Source: Pseudomonas sp. SG20056 (GTDB lineage Bacteria > Pseudomonadota > Gammaproteobacteria > Pseudomonadales > Pseudomonadaceae). From it: 64,000 nt of DNA. This document shows positions 27,384-36,521 of the stretch, in pieces (the stretch's first letter is position 1; each line of letters starts with the position of its first letter). A program made the translations under genes and the position numbers. The notes under the pieces were generated by a model, which was not told the origin of the DNA, made no database searches, and saw only the letters and a program-made list of their open reading frames with translations. The stretch is from positions 3,658,001 to 3,722,000 of the forward strand of contig NZ_CP134499.1 in the NCBI RefSeq assembly GCF_031764535.1, given 5' to 3'.

Positions 27384-27459
27384 TGGCTCCGCGACCTGGA
27401 CTCGAACCAGGGACCCAATGATTAACAGTCATTTGCTCTACCGACTGAGCTATCGCGGA
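27384..27459 (-). tRNA. tRNA-Asn (anticodon GTT)
   Basis: 76 bases including CCA. Acceptor TCCGCGA/TCGCGGA, anticodon loop CTGTTAA giving GTT, T-loop GGTTCGAGTCC. First tRNA of the cluster. Confidence 0.97.
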
Positions 27460-27526
27460 ACTACTTGCTTCCTTTCTCAGAAACCGGATCCGGTTGTTAA
27501 ATCGTTTCCCGTGTCTGAGGCGCGCC

Positions 27527-27554
27527 ATTTTACGTTTCCGCGCGCGCCTGTCAA
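27527..27554 (-). promoter_or_regulatory. Promoter of the tRNA-Asn-Pro-Lys operon
   Basis: Read leftward TTGACA (27554-27549), 16-base spacer, TAAAAT (27532-27527), followed at once by the GC-rich discriminator GGCGCGCC typical of stringently controlled stable-RNA promoters. Confidence 0.8.
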
Positions 27555-27671
27555 CCCCTTAAATTGCTTTTAGTACAATGATTTGCAGCTGCGTGAGCGG
27601 CTGCTATATCTTCCCTATGTCTGTATTCATTGCAGGACGCACCAGCCGCAAGGCTCCAGCCAGGAAAGTCC

Positions 27672-30026
27672 ATGAGTAACCAGGGCACACCACCAAATCC
27701 ACCCGGCGCAGCACAGACCCTAGCCAGCCGGGGCATCCAGCCGCGCTTCGGTGACCTGGTGCAAAGCTGTCGAAAATTGGTGATGAATCGCCTGGCCGAA
27801 CACCTGACCGGCGTCTTCGCCCAGGTCGACGACACGCTGTTTGAGTGCGCCGAAAAAGCCGAGAACAACCAGGTACAAACCCTGTTCTTCGACAACATGC
27901 GCGAGATCCGCCGACAGCGCCCGCAGATAGAACGCAGCTACCACCAGCAGATCGCGCAGAACTTCTCCGACTTCCTCGAAGGCAAGCTCAAGCCACCGCC
28001 CAGCGCCAGCGAACTGGACGCAGAGCACATGGCCCTGGTGCAGAACGAGGACTACGAAGAAAGCCTGCAAGTCACCAACATGGTCAGCCGGGTCAAGGCA
28101 CGCTGCGCGCAGCCGCTGTTTGCTCTGGAGCAGCGCCTGGCGCTGCTGAATAACGGCCAGAAACTCGTCGAGGACATCAACCCCTTCGGCCCGCAGATGA
28201 TTGCCCAGGCGTTTCGCGACGCCCTGACGCCCTGCCCGTTTCCGCTACGCATAAAGGTCATCCTTTATACGTTGTTTGATACGCACGTCATGCAGAGCCT
28301 GGACGGCATCTATGCCGCGCTGAATCAGCGCCTGATTGATGCCGGCGTACTGCCAAACCTGAAGTACACCGCACAGCGCAACAGCCCGCCAGCACGCCCC
28401 AAGGCAACACCCGCCGCATCCGCCGAACACACGACCGAAAGCAGCGCCAGCAGCCAGAAGCAGGGCACTGCCACTGCTACGCAACCGCCTGGGCAACCCT
28501 ACAGCGCGGGCAACACAGACTTGAGCGGCCCACCGCCAAGCGACCCTCAGGAGTTACTGGGTAGCCTGGCGACCTTGCTGGGTGAACACCGCCAACGCGA
28601 TATTGACGCCCCGCTGCTTGGCGGCACCCGCAGCATTGCCAGCTTCACCCCACGCGAGGCGACCAGCACCTATAGCGCCTCAGCCCTGCTGGATGCACTT
28701 AACCGCATGCAGCAGCAATCGGCCAACGACCTGTCGCAGCGTTTGAGTCGCCCGCAGCAGGTAGAAGGTCTCAAAGCGGACCTGCAACAACAGCTGGAAG
28801 CCCACAGCGAGCTGCCTGGCCAACAGAAGGTTTCCGACCAGGAAGCCGACGTGATCGACCTGGTTGGCATGCTGTTCGACTTTATCCTCGACGACGACAA
28901 CCTACCGGACAACTGCAAGACCACTCTGTCTCACCTGCACACGCCGTACCTGAAAGTGGCACTGCAGGACAAAGCGCTGTTCACCCAACATCATCACCCT
29001 GCCCGCCGCCTGCTCAACGCCATGGCCCAAGCCGGCGTGCTGTATGGTGGTGAAGGCGACGAACGCGGTCTGTTGGCCAAGATGCAGTGGGTAGTCGAGC
29101 GGGTTATCCATGATTTTTTCGGCGACCTGCAACTCTTTGAAGGCCTGCTGGAAGAGTTCAACGAATTCGTTGCCACCCTCAGACACAAGGTCGAACTGCG
29201 CGAACGTCGCGCAGTGGAAGCAGCCAAAGGCCGCGACAAACTGCTCGGCGCACGCCAGCACGCAGTCGAAGTGATCGCCAACAGCCTGAACAATCGCCAG
29301 CCGCCGAATATCATCCGCAACTTCCTCGAACTGACCTGGGCCGATGTGCTGGTATTCGTGTTGTTGCGCAATGGCGAACAGAGCCCGGAATGGCAGCGCG
29401 CCTGCGAAGCGGCTGAGCAGCTGGCCTGGAGCGGCACGCTGCTCGATGAAACAGGCCGCGAGCGCCTGCAGAAACTGCGCGTGCCGCTGCTCGAAGACCT
29501 GCGTAAAGGCCTGGAATTGCTCGGCGGCTACCACGAAGACGGCATCCGCCGCCTGCTGCAGGACCTGGTGGCCTGCCAACATGCCGTACAGGCCAAACAG
29601 CCACTGGTGGCTGCCCAGCTCAAACCAACCCTGCCCGAGAGCCCACTGGGCGCCATGCTCGGTGAAGACGCCGCACTGGCCACCCTGGCACCACGCGAAT
29701 CAACACTCTCGACCCGCGCGCAGGCGCTGGCCAAAGAACTGGGGCATATCGAATTCGGCACCTGGTTCGAGTTCGTCACTGGCGAACAAGTGCGCACACT
29801 CAAGCTGTCCTGGTTCAGCCCAACAACCCGCAATTACATGTTTGTCGACCAGAGCGGTCAGCGCGTGGCAATCAAGCCACTCACCCAGCTGGCCACCGAA
29901 ATGGAACAAGGGCTGGCGCGCATCGTCACCCCCGAACGAGGTGCACCACTGGTGGACCGTGCCCTTACCGCCATTTACCGCGTGCTCCAGCGTTTTACCG
30001 GGCGCACAGCTGAGCCTCAAGAATAA
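27672..30026 (+). CDS. DUF1631 family protein (paralogue B)
   Basis: A 784-aa helical, charged protein. The ATG at 27672 with AGGAAAG upstream is preferred to a TTG 14 codons earlier. It shares with paralogue A (12230-14545) the block VDDTLFECAEKAENNQVQTLF near residue 55, RRLLN in the middle and a C-terminal barrel-like segment GTWFEFVTGEQVRTLKLSW followed by YMFVDQSGQRVAIKPL, which suggests a degenerate PilZ-like fold. A low-complexity Pro/Ser/Thr/Gln linker lies at about 235-300. It is followed nine bases later by a PilZ-domain gene, implying a functional pair. A -10-like TACAAT at 27574-27579 precedes it. Biochemical function unknown; a c-di-GMP link is inferred. Confidence 0.9.
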   Translation: MSNQGTPPNPPGAAQTLASRGIQPRFGDLVQSCRKLVMNRLAEHLTGVFAQVDDTLFECAEKAENNQVQTLFFDNMREIRRQRPQIERSYHQQIAQNFSDFLEGKLKPPPSASELDAEHMALVQNEDYEESLQVTNMVSRVKARCAQPLFALEQRLALLNNGQKLVEDINPFGPQMIAQAFRDALTPCPFPLRIKVILYTLFDTHVMQSLDGIYAALNQRLIDAGVLPNLKYTAQRNSPPARPKATPAASAEHTTESSASSQKQGTATATQPPGQPYSAGNTDLSGPPPSDPQELLGSLATLLGEHRQRDIDAPLLGGTRSIASFTPREATSTYSASALLDALNRMQQQSANDLSQRLSRPQQVEGLKADLQQQLEAHSELPGQQKVSDQEADVIDLVGMLFDFILDDDNLPDNCKTTLSHLHTPYLKVALQDKALFTQHHHPARRLLNAMAQAGVLYGGEGDERGLLAKMQWVVERVIHDFFGDLQLFEGLLEEFNEFVATLRHKVELRERRAVEAAKGRDKLLGARQHAVEVIANSLNNRQPPNIIRNFLELTWADVLVFVLLRNGEQSPEWQRACEAAEQLAWSGTLLDETGRERLQKLRVPLLEDLRKGLELLGGYHEDGIRRLLQDLVACQHAVQAKQPLVAAQLKPTLPESPLGAMLGEDAALATLAPRESTLSTRAQALAKELGHIEFGTWFEFVTGEQVRTLKLSWFSPTTRNYMFVDQSGQRVAIKPLTQLATEMEQGLARIVTPERGAPLVDRALTAIYRVLQRFTGRTAEPQE

Positions 30027-30035
30027 GGAACTCCT

Positions 30036-30371
30036 ATGGATGACGAACGTCGCCTGCACAGCCGACATAATGCCGACGTGCAACTGGAAGTCTTCGACTT
30101 ACACACCGGGCAGCGCCTGGGTCGTGTGGTTGACCTGTCCGCCGATGGCTTCATGCTGTTCAGTGACACGCCGCTGACCGCAGACGAACTGGTGGAGTGC
30201 CGCCTGGTCAGCGAACAGGTGATTGAAGGCGTATGCGAAATAACCCTGGGGGCCGACTGCCTGTGGAGCCGCCCCGGTGCGGACGGCCAGCACTGCTGGG
30301 CAGGTTTTCACATCATTGACCTGGCAGAAGACCAGGCTGCAGCGCTGGAAGTCCTGCTCAAGCACCTGTAA
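30036..30371 (+). CDS. PilZ-domain protein (c-di-GMP receptor)
   Basis: Single-domain PilZ protein of 111 aa. The c-di-GMP-binding signatures are present: the arginine motif RRLHSR at 5-10 and DLSADG at 33-38 (the D/NxSxxG motif). This predicts genuine c-di-GMP binding, unlike the PilZ protein of the type IV pilus, which lacks these residues. It is cotranscribed with the DUF1631 gene just upstream (nine-base gap, AAGGA Shine-Dalgarno), and a strong terminator follows. It probably conveys c-di-GMP levels to its DUF1631 partner. Confidence 0.92.
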   Translation: MDDERRLHSRHNADVQLEVFDLHTGQRLGRVVDLSADGFMLFSDTPLTADELVECRLVSEQVIEGVCEITLGADCLWSRPGADGQHCWAGFHIIDLAEDQAAALEVLLKHL

Positions 30372-30383
30372 CCCGCCGAATAA

Positions 30384-30422
30384 AAAACACCCCGGTCAGC
30401 GCGAACTGAACCGGGGTGTTTT
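30384..30422. terminator. Bidirectional terminator between PilZ gene and clpB
   Basis: A 12-bp stem AAAACACCCCGG/CCGGGGTGTTTT with flanking A- and T-runs, between two convergent genes. Confidence 0.9.
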
Positions 30423-30453
30423 TTATTTTGCAGCCCTATTGTGGCGACAGCGT

Positions 30454-33018
30454 TTAACCAAAGACGATTTCATCGCCCTCAACCTTGCCTGTCACACTGC
30501 TGCCTGGGGCGAACTTGCCCGCCAGAATCAGCTGCGCCAGGGGGTTCTCGATCCAGCGCTGTACCGCACGTTTAAGCGGACGCGCACCATAGACTGGGTC
30601 ATAGCCGACGGCGATCAGCTTATCCAAGGCCTCGGCAGACAACTCCAGGCTCAGCTCGCGCTCAGCCAAACGTTGACGCAAACGACTCAGCTGGATTTGC
30701 GCAATACCAGCAATCTGATCGCGAGCCAGCGGTTCGAAGATCACCACTTCATCGATCCGGTTGATAAATTCCGGGCGGAAGTGCGTGCCCACCGCATCCA
30801 TCACTGCCGCCCGCTGCGCCTCGCGGTCACCGACCAGTTCCTGAATCTGCATGGAGCCAAGGTTGGATGTCATCACGATCACGGTGTTCTTGAAGTCCAC
30901 GGTGCGGCCATGGCTGTCAGTCAGGCGCCCGTCTTCCAGCACCTGCAACAGCACGTTGAACACATCCGGGTGAGCCTTTTCCACCTCATCCAGCAGGATC
31001 ACTGAATAGGGTTTACGGCGTACCGCCTCGGTCAGATAACCGCCCTCTTCATAGCCAACATAGCCCGGCGGCGCGCCGATCAGCCGCGCCACGGAGTGTT
31101 TCTCCATAAACTCGGACATGTCGATACGCACCAGAGCCTCTTCGGTGTCGAAGAGGAATTCGGCCAGCGCCTTGCACAGCTCGGTTTTACCGACCCCGGT
31201 CGGACCAAGGAAAAGGAACGAACCGCTCGGCCGATTCGGATCCGACAACCCCGCACGGGAGCGCCGTACCGCGTTAGCCACGGCAACCACGGCTTCGTCC
31301 TGACCGATGACCCGCTGATGCAGCAGACCTTCCATTTTCAGCAGCTTGTCGCGCTCGCCTTCGAGCATCTTGCTTACCGGAATACCGGTCCACTTCGACA
31401 CCACTTCGGCGATTTCTTCCTCGGTGACCTTGCTACGCAGCAGCTGGTTCTCGCTCTTGCCGTGCTGATCGACCATCTGCAGGCTGCGCTCCAGATCGGG
31501 AATAATCCCGTACTGCAGCTCGGCCATACGATTGAGGTCACCCTTGCGCCGCGCCGCCTCAAGCTCCTGTCGGGCCTGCTCGATCTTCTGCTGGATCTGC
31601 GCCGAGCCTTGCACTTCGGCCTTCTCAGACTTCCAGATATCTTCCAGGTCGGCGTACTCACGCTCCAACCGCGCAATGTCTTCATTGAGCTTGGCCAGGC
31701 GCTTGATCGCCGCTTCGTCGTCTTCCTTCTTCAGCGCCTGGGCTTCAACCTTGAGCTGGATCAGACGCCGCTCAAGGCGGTCGAGCACCTCAGGCTTGGA
31801 ATCGATTTCCATACGGATGCGGCTGGCCGCTTCGTCGATCAGATCGATGGCCTTGTCCGGCAACTGACGATCGGTGATGTAGCGGTGCGACAACTTAGCC
31901 GCGGCGATGATCGCACCGTCGGTGATCGCCACCTTGTGGTGCACCTCGTAGCGTTCTTTCAGGCCACGCAGAATGGCGATGGTGTCCTCTTCGCTCGGTT
32001 CATCAACCAGTACCTTCTGAAAGCGCCGCTCCAGCGCCGCGTCTTTCTCGATGTACTGGCGATACTCGTTGAGCGTGGTCGCGCCAACGCAATGCAACTC
32101 ACCGCGCGCCAGCGATGGCTTGAGCATATTGCCCGCATCCATTGAGCCTTCGCCCTTGCCAGCGCCAACCATGGTGTGCAGTTCATCGATAAACAGGATG
32201 ATCCGCCCTTCCTGCTTGCTCAGCTCATTGAGCACCGCCTTCAGGCGCTCCTCGAACTCGCCGCGGAATTTGGCCCCTGCGATCAGCGCGCCCATATCCA
32301 GCGACAGCAGGCGCTTGTCCTTGAGGCCATCCGGCACTTCACCGTTAACGATGCGCTGGGCCAGACCTTCGGCAATCGCAGTTTTACCGACGCCCGGCTC
32401 GCCGATCAGTACCGGGTTGTTCTTGGTTCGGCGCTGCAATACCTGAATGGTGCGGCGAATCTCGTCGTCACGACCGATTACCGGGTCGAGCTTGCCTTCT
32501 TCGGCACGCTTGGTCAGGTCGACGGTGTATTTATCCAGAGCCTGGCGATTTTCCTCGACGTTCGGGTCATTTACCGCATCACCGCCGCGCAGGTTGGTCA
32601 CGGCATTTTCCAGCGCCTTGCGACTAACGCCCTGACCAAGCAACAGTTTGCCCAGCTTGGTGTTCTCATCCATCGCGGCCAGCAGCACCAGCTCACTGGA
32701 GATGAATTGGTCGCCCTTCTGCTGCGACAGGCGATCAGCCTGATTGAGCAAACGCGCCAGGTCCTGCGACAGATTGACGTCGCCGGATGGATTCTGGATT
32801 TTGCCCAGCTGGTCGAGCTCCTTGCCCAAGGCCAGGCGCAGGCTGTTGACATCAAAGCCGACCTGCATCAGCAGCGGTTTGATTGAGCCGCCCTGCTGCT
32901 CAAGCAATGCCTGCATCAGGTGCAGCGGTTCAATGGCCGCATGATCCAGGCCAACGGCCAGAGACTGCGCATCGGAAAGCGCGAGTTGCAACTTGCTGGT
33001 TAAACGATCAATACGCAT
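30454..33018 (-). CDS. clpB: ATP-dependent disaggregase ClpB
   Basis: Hexameric AAA+ disaggregase (854 aa) that works with DnaK to rescue aggregated proteins. The ATG at 33018 gives the standard N-terminus [20 protein letters not shown]; a TTG two codons earlier is unlikely. The N-terminal Clp_N double repeat covers about residues 1-145. The first nucleotide-binding domain has Walker A GEPGVGKT. The coiled-coil middle domain spans about 400-520 ([20 protein letters not shown]), and the second Walker A is GPTGVGKT. The Clp C-terminal domain closes the protein. A sigma-32-type promoter precedes it. It follows rluD-pgeF, as in other pseudomonads. Confidence 0.98.
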   Translation of the reverse strand: MRIDRLTSKLQLALSDAQSLAVGLDHAAIEPLHLMQALLEQQGGSIKPLLMQVGFDVNSLRLALGKELDQLGKIQNPSGDVNLSQDLARLLNQADRLSQQKGDQFISSELVLLAAMDENTKLGKLLLGQGVSRKALENAVTNLRGGDAVNDPNVEENRQALDKYTVDLTKRAEEGKLDPVIGRDDEIRRTIQVLQRRTKNNPVLIGEPGVGKTAIAEGLAQRIVNGEVPDGLKDKRLLSLDMGALIAGAKFRGEFEERLKAVLNELSKQEGRIILFIDELHTMVGAGKGEGSMDAGNMLKPSLARGELHCVGATTLNEYRQYIEKDAALERRFQKVLVDEPSEEDTIAILRGLKERYEVHHKVAITDGAIIAAAKLSHRYITDRQLPDKAIDLIDEAASRIRMEIDSKPEVLDRLERRLIQLKVEAQALKKEDDEAAIKRLAKLNEDIARLEREYADLEDIWKSEKAEVQGSAQIQQKIEQARQELEAARRKGDLNRMAELQYGIIPDLERSLQMVDQHGKSENQLLRSKVTEEEIAEVVSKWTGIPVSKMLEGERDKLLKMEGLLHQRVIGQDEAVVAVANAVRRSRAGLSDPNRPSGSFLFLGPTGVGKTELCKALAEFLFDTEEALVRIDMSEFMEKHSVARLIGAPPGYVGYEEGGYLTEAVRRKPYSVILLDEVEKAHPDVFNVLLQVLEDGRLTDSHGRTVDFKNTVIVMTSNLGSMQIQELVGDREAQRAAVMDAVGTHFRPEFINRIDEVVIFEPLARDQIAGIAQIQLSRLRQRLAERELSLELSAEALDKLIAVGYDPVYGARPLKRAVQRWIENPLAQLILAGKFAPGSSVTGKVEGDEIVFG

Positions 33019-33095
33019 AAACAATCAACCCTCGTGGTGATGGCAGGCCGGCGCACTGAATCGCGCCCAAACAGAAAGCCTGCGAGATGAAGAGT

Positions 33096-33123
33096 AGATG
33101 AGGCCGATTGTGCGGGTTTCAAG
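33096..33123 (-). promoter_or_regulatory. clpB: Heat-shock (sigma-32) promoter of clpB
   Basis: Read leftward CTTGAAA (33123-33117), a 13-base spacer, then CCTCATCT (33103-33096), one base off the CCCCATNT consensus; about 78 bases before the clpB ATG. Confidence 0.82.
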
Positions 33124-33183
33124 CCGAGCGGCGTTGACCTGGGTCATTTACCGCAACAGCGCCGCAGAGGCGGCACGCGAGGG

Positions 33184-33909
33184 TCAGTTGCCCAGCCAGA
33201 TCAGGCTGGCAAAGCGCCCGGTTTGCGCCGAACGGCGGTAGGAAAAGAAGCGCGGGTCGTTGAAGGTGCAAAAATCACCGCCGTAGACTGCCACTACGCC
33301 ACGAGCGGCCAGACGAATACGCGCCAACTGGTAGATATCCGCCATGAACTTGCCGGCATTGATGCTGGGCACAAATGCCGCGGCCGCCTGCTGATGCTGA
33401 CCAACAAAGGCTTCGCGCACTTCTGCGCCCACCTCAAAGGCCTGTGGCCCAATTGCTGGCCCTAGCCAGACCAGCACCTGATCTGCCGGCACTGCCAATT
33501 GATCCAGGGTGGCTTCAAGCACCCCGGTAGCCAGGCCGCGCCAGCCAGCATGGGCTGCCGCAACACGGGTGCCGGCTCGATCACAGAACAGCACGGGCAG
33601 GCAGTCGGCGGTCATTACCGTGCAAGCGATACCTGGCTTTTTCGTCCAACTGGCGTCGGCTTCAAGTACCAGAGCAGGGCTGGCCTCAACCACCGCAACA
33701 CCATGCACTTGCTGCAACCAGGCGGGCTTGCAGCCGAGCAGGCTGACCAATCGCTGGCGGTTTTTCAGCACGGCCTTTGGATCATCGCCAACATGCTCGC
33801 CCAGGTTGCAGCTGTCGAACGGCGCAACGCTGACACCACCACTGCGGGTGGTGACGCTGGTCTTTACCCTTGCCGGTGCGGGCCATTGCGGCGTTAGCCA
33901 GTCATGCAT
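33184..33909 (-). CDS. pgeF: Peptidoglycan editing factor PgeF (YfiH/laccase-domain family)
   Basis: A 241-aa protein of the YfiH/DUF152 family. In E. coli PgeF removes wrongly incorporated L-Ser from UDP-MurNAc precursors; the same family was earlier called polyphenol oxidase. Hallmarks include VTTRSGGVS, the metal-site segment TADCLPVLFCDRAG and AAAHAGWRGLATGVLE with the conserved His. The start MHDWLTPQWPAPARVK at 33909 has AGGG eight bases upstream. It lies between rluD and clpB on one strand, 47 bases downstream of rluD. Confidence 0.93.
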   Translation of the reverse strand: MHDWLTPQWPAPARVKTSVTTRSGGVSVAPFDSCNLGEHVGDDPKAVLKNRQRLVSLLGCKPAWLQQVHGVAVVEASPALVLEADASWTKKPGIACTVMTADCLPVLFCDRAGTRVAAAHAGWRGLATGVLEATLDQLAVPADQVLVWLGPAIGPQAFEVGAEVREAFVGQHQQAAAAFVPSINAGKFMADIYQLARIRLAARGVVAVYGGDFCTFNDPRFFSYRRSAQTGRFASLIWLGN

Positions 33910-33956
33910 CCTGTCACCCTGCTCCCTGTTACGCACTCGTGTTAGCCAGCTCCTTG

Positions 33957-34931
33957 TCAGCCGATAAAGGCTTCACGATCCTGACGCAGCAGCGTCAGCA
34001 ACCAGACGAAGTCATCCGGCAATGGCGACTGCCATTTCATCCGTTCACCGGTAATCGGATGATCCAGCTCCAGGAAACGCGCATGCAAGGCTTGACGCGG
34101 AAATTCCTTGAGGGTCTGCACCATGCTCGGGTTGGCGGCCGGCGGAATACGGAAACGCCCGCCGTAGACCGGATCGCCCACCAACGGATAACCGATATGA
34201 CTCATGTGCACGCGAATCTGGTGGGTCCGGCCAGTTTCCAGCTTGACCCGCGCATGGGTATGCGAGCGATAGCGCTCCAGCACCCGGTAATGGCTGACCG
34301 CCGGCTTGCCACCATCACTCACCGCCATGCGCTGACGTTGCGAGGAGCTGCGGCCGATCGGGGCGTTAATCTTGCCGCCGGAGGTGATCACGCCAATCAC
34401 GATGCACTCGTAGATACGGCTGACCGAGCGTTTCTGTAGTTGGTCGACCAGGCGGGTCTGCGCCTCGATGGTCTTGGCCACCACCATCAGGCCAGTGGTG
34501 TCTTTATCAAGGCGGTGCACGATGCCGGCACGCGGCACGTTGATAATATCCGGCACGTGATGCAGCAAAGCGTTGAGCAGGGTGCCATCGGCATGACCGG
34601 CAGCCGGATGCACAACCAGACCGGCCGGTTTGTCGATCACCAGAATCTGCTCATCCTCATAGACGATGTTTAGCGCGATGTCCTGGGCGATCCATTCGCC
34701 CTGGGCTTCCTGCTCGGCGTTCAACGCCAGCAACGCACCGCCGTGGACGATGTCGCGCGGGCGCAACACCTCACCATCGACGGTCAGCAGACCCTCTTTG
34801 ATCCAGGCAGACAGACGCGAACGCGAGTGCTCAGCGAACAGGAGTGCGGCGACTTGATCGAGGCGTTGACCGCCCATTTCATAGGGCACCTCGGCGTTCA
34901 GTTCAATGATCTGCTTATTAATAGAGGACAT
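33957..34931 (-). CDS. rluD: 23S rRNA pseudouridine synthase RluD
   Basis: Makes pseudouridines 1911, 1915 and 1917 in helix 69 of 23S rRNA. N-terminal S4 domain (GGQRLDQVAALLFAEHSRSRLS), then the RluA-family catalytic motif HRLDKDTTGLMVVAK containing the catalytic Asp. Length is about 324 aa from the ATG at 34931; an ATG seven codons upstream is also possible because neither has a good Shine-Dalgarno. It is divergent from bamD, an arrangement conserved in gammaproteobacteria, and heads rluD-pgeF-clpB. Confidence 0.95.
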   Translation of the reverse strand: MSSINKQIIELNAEVPYEMGGQRLDQVAALLFAEHSRSRLSAWIKEGLLTVDGEVLRPRDIVHGGALLALNAEQEAQGEWIAQDIALNIVYEDEQILVIDKPAGLVVHPAAGHADGTLLNALLHHVPDIINVPRAGIVHRLDKDTTGLMVVAKTIEAQTRLVDQLQKRSVSRIYECIVIGVITSGGKINAPIGRSSSQRQRMAVSDGGKPAVSHYRVLERYRSHTHARVKLETGRTHQIRVHMSHIGYPLVGDPVYGGRFRIPPAANPSMVQTLKEFPRQALHARFLELDHPITGERMKWQSPLPDDFVWLLTLLRQDREAFIG

Positions 34932-35078
34932 GCTCGGCAACAGAGGGGGCATAGCTTTTGGTTTCGGCTACACGCTTGTGGTTAAATACGGCGTCTTTGC
35001 CCCAGGGGTACCGGGGGCGCTCATCATAACAGGACGGCTTTGCTCAAGACAGCCGCCGTCACAGGGACGCAAGCCGCC

Positions 35079-36062
35079 ATGCAAGTGAAACACCTGCTGC
35101 TGATCGCAATCCTCGCCCTCACTGCCGCCTGCTCATCGAAGCCCGTGGTCGACGAAAATCTGAGCGAGACCGAACTCTACCAGCAGGCACAGGCCGACCT
35201 GGATAATAGTAGCTACACCAGCGCCGTCGCCAAGCTCAAGGCACTGGAGTCCCGCTATCCATTCGGCCGCTATGCCGAGCAAGCGCAGCTGGAGCTGATC
35301 TACGCCTACTACAAGAACGTTGAGCCTGAAGCTGCCAAGTCTGCGGCTGATCGCTTTATCCGCCTGCATCCGCAGCACGCCAACGTCGATTACGCTTACT
35401 ACCTCAAGGGCCTCGCCTCGTTCGACCAGGACCGCGGCCTGATCGCGCGCTTCGTCCCGCTGGACATGACCAAGCGCGATCCTGGTGCCGCTCGCGACTC
35501 GTACAACGAGTTCGCCCAGCTCACCAGCCGCTTCCCTACCAGCCGCTACGCACCAGACGCCAAGCAGCGCATGATCTACCTGCGCAACCTGCTGGCCGCT
35601 TACGAGATCCATGTGGCGCACTACTACCTGACCCGCAACGCCTACGTGGCAGCCGCCAACCGTGGCCGTTACGTGGTGGAAAACTTCCAGGAAACTCCAG
35701 CAGTTGGCGATGGCCTGGCAGTAATGACCGAAGCCTACCAGCGCCTGACGCTGGATGACCTGGCTGCCACCAGCCTGGAAACCCTCAAGCTCAACTACCC
35801 GGATCACCCGAGCCTGGTCGACGGCCAGTTCGTGCCGCGCGAAGAAGAAGCCGACAGCCGCTCCTGGCTGGCCAAGGCCACCCTAGGCCTGATCGAAACC
35901 GACACCCCGCTGCCGCCGGGCGAAACTCGCGCCAGTCAAGACGTGATTCGCCAGTATGAAGATGCCGAAGAGCAGATTCCGGACGAACTCAAAACTGGCA
36001 CCAGCGAAGAGAAGCCAAGCCGCTCCTGGTTCAGCTACATGACTTTCGGCCTGTTCGACTAA
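35079..36062 (+). CDS. bamD: Outer-membrane assembly lipoprotein BamD (ComL)
   Basis: Essential lipoprotein of the BAM complex that folds outer-membrane proteins. The 327-aa precursor has a lipobox LTAAC with C18 as lipidated residue, followed by [22 protein letters not shown] repeats follow ([19 protein letters not shown] and similar). The C-terminus is longer than in E. coli BamD (245 aa), with an extended acidic tail, as is usual in pseudomonads (about 340 aa). The start at 35079 is chosen because it begins the signal peptide. A strong terminator follows. Confidence 0.96.
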   Translation: MQVKHLLLIAILALTAACSSKPVVDENLSETELYQQAQADLDNSSYTSAVAKLKALESRYPFGRYAEQAQLELIYAYYKNVEPEAAKSAADRFIRLHPQHANVDYAYYLKGLASFDQDRGLIARFVPLDMTKRDPGAARDSYNEFAQLTSRFPTSRYAPDAKQRMIYLRNLLAAYEIHVAHYYLTRNAYVAAANRGRYVVENFQETPAVGDGLAVMTEAYQRLTLDDLAATSLETLKLNYPDHPSLVDGQFVPREEEADSRSWLAKATLGLIETDTPLPPGETRASQDVIRQYEDAEEQIPDELKTGTSEEKPSRSWFSYMTFGLFD

Positions 36063-36083
36063 GTCGACCAACGCTGTTAATCA

Positions 36084-36109
36084 AGGGAGGCTCAAAGCCT
36101 CCCTTTTTT
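36084..36109 (+). terminator. bamD: Terminator of bamD
   Basis: An 8-bp stem AGGGAGGC/GCCTCCCT with loop TCAAA, followed by six T. Confidence 0.9.
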
Positions 36110-36275
36110 ATTGGCCAGATGAGCGGACCTACAACCGCACACATGCTTACAGCCAAACACCAAGCGCCGCTTTCGCCCAATGCTTAGAAAAACAACACTC
36201 CGCGCACAGTTTCAACGCTGGGCGCACGCAAACGGGTTAGCTAAACTGCTCGCTTACCGATAGAAAGAGAGCGCC

Positions 36276-36521
36276 ATGGGCCTGTTCCGCTTACTGTTCT
36301 GGATTGCCATTATTGCGGCGGCATTTTGGCTATGGCGACGCGTCACTCGGCCAGCAGCCCCACGCACCGAAGACCGCAACACCAGCGCCGCTCCGACACC
36401 CATGGTGCGCTGCGAACATTGCGGCACCCATGTACCGCGCGACCATGCACTGGCAAAGGGCGAACAGTGGTTCTGCAGCCAGGCGCACCTAGAACAAGGC
36501 CCACAACCCGGTGAACGCTGA
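36276..36521 (+). CDS. PP0621 family protein (membrane-anchored zinc ribbon)
   Basis: An 81-aa protein: one N-terminal membrane helix (residues 1-21), a short linker, then C46-x2-C49 and C67-x3-H71, which suggest a small zinc-binding fold. It belongs to the PP0621 family found immediately upstream of pilS in pseudomonads. Its end overlaps the pilS GTG by 11 bases, so expression is linked to the PilSR system. Function unknown. Confidence 0.85.
   Translation: MGLFRLLFWIAIIAAAFWLWRRVTRPAAPRTEDRNTSAAPTPMVRCEHCGTHVPRDHALAKGEQWFCSQAHLEQGPQPGER

Noticed and set aside
31096..32145. 349-codon plus-strand frame opposite clpB
   Set aside because: Antisense shadow of clpB.
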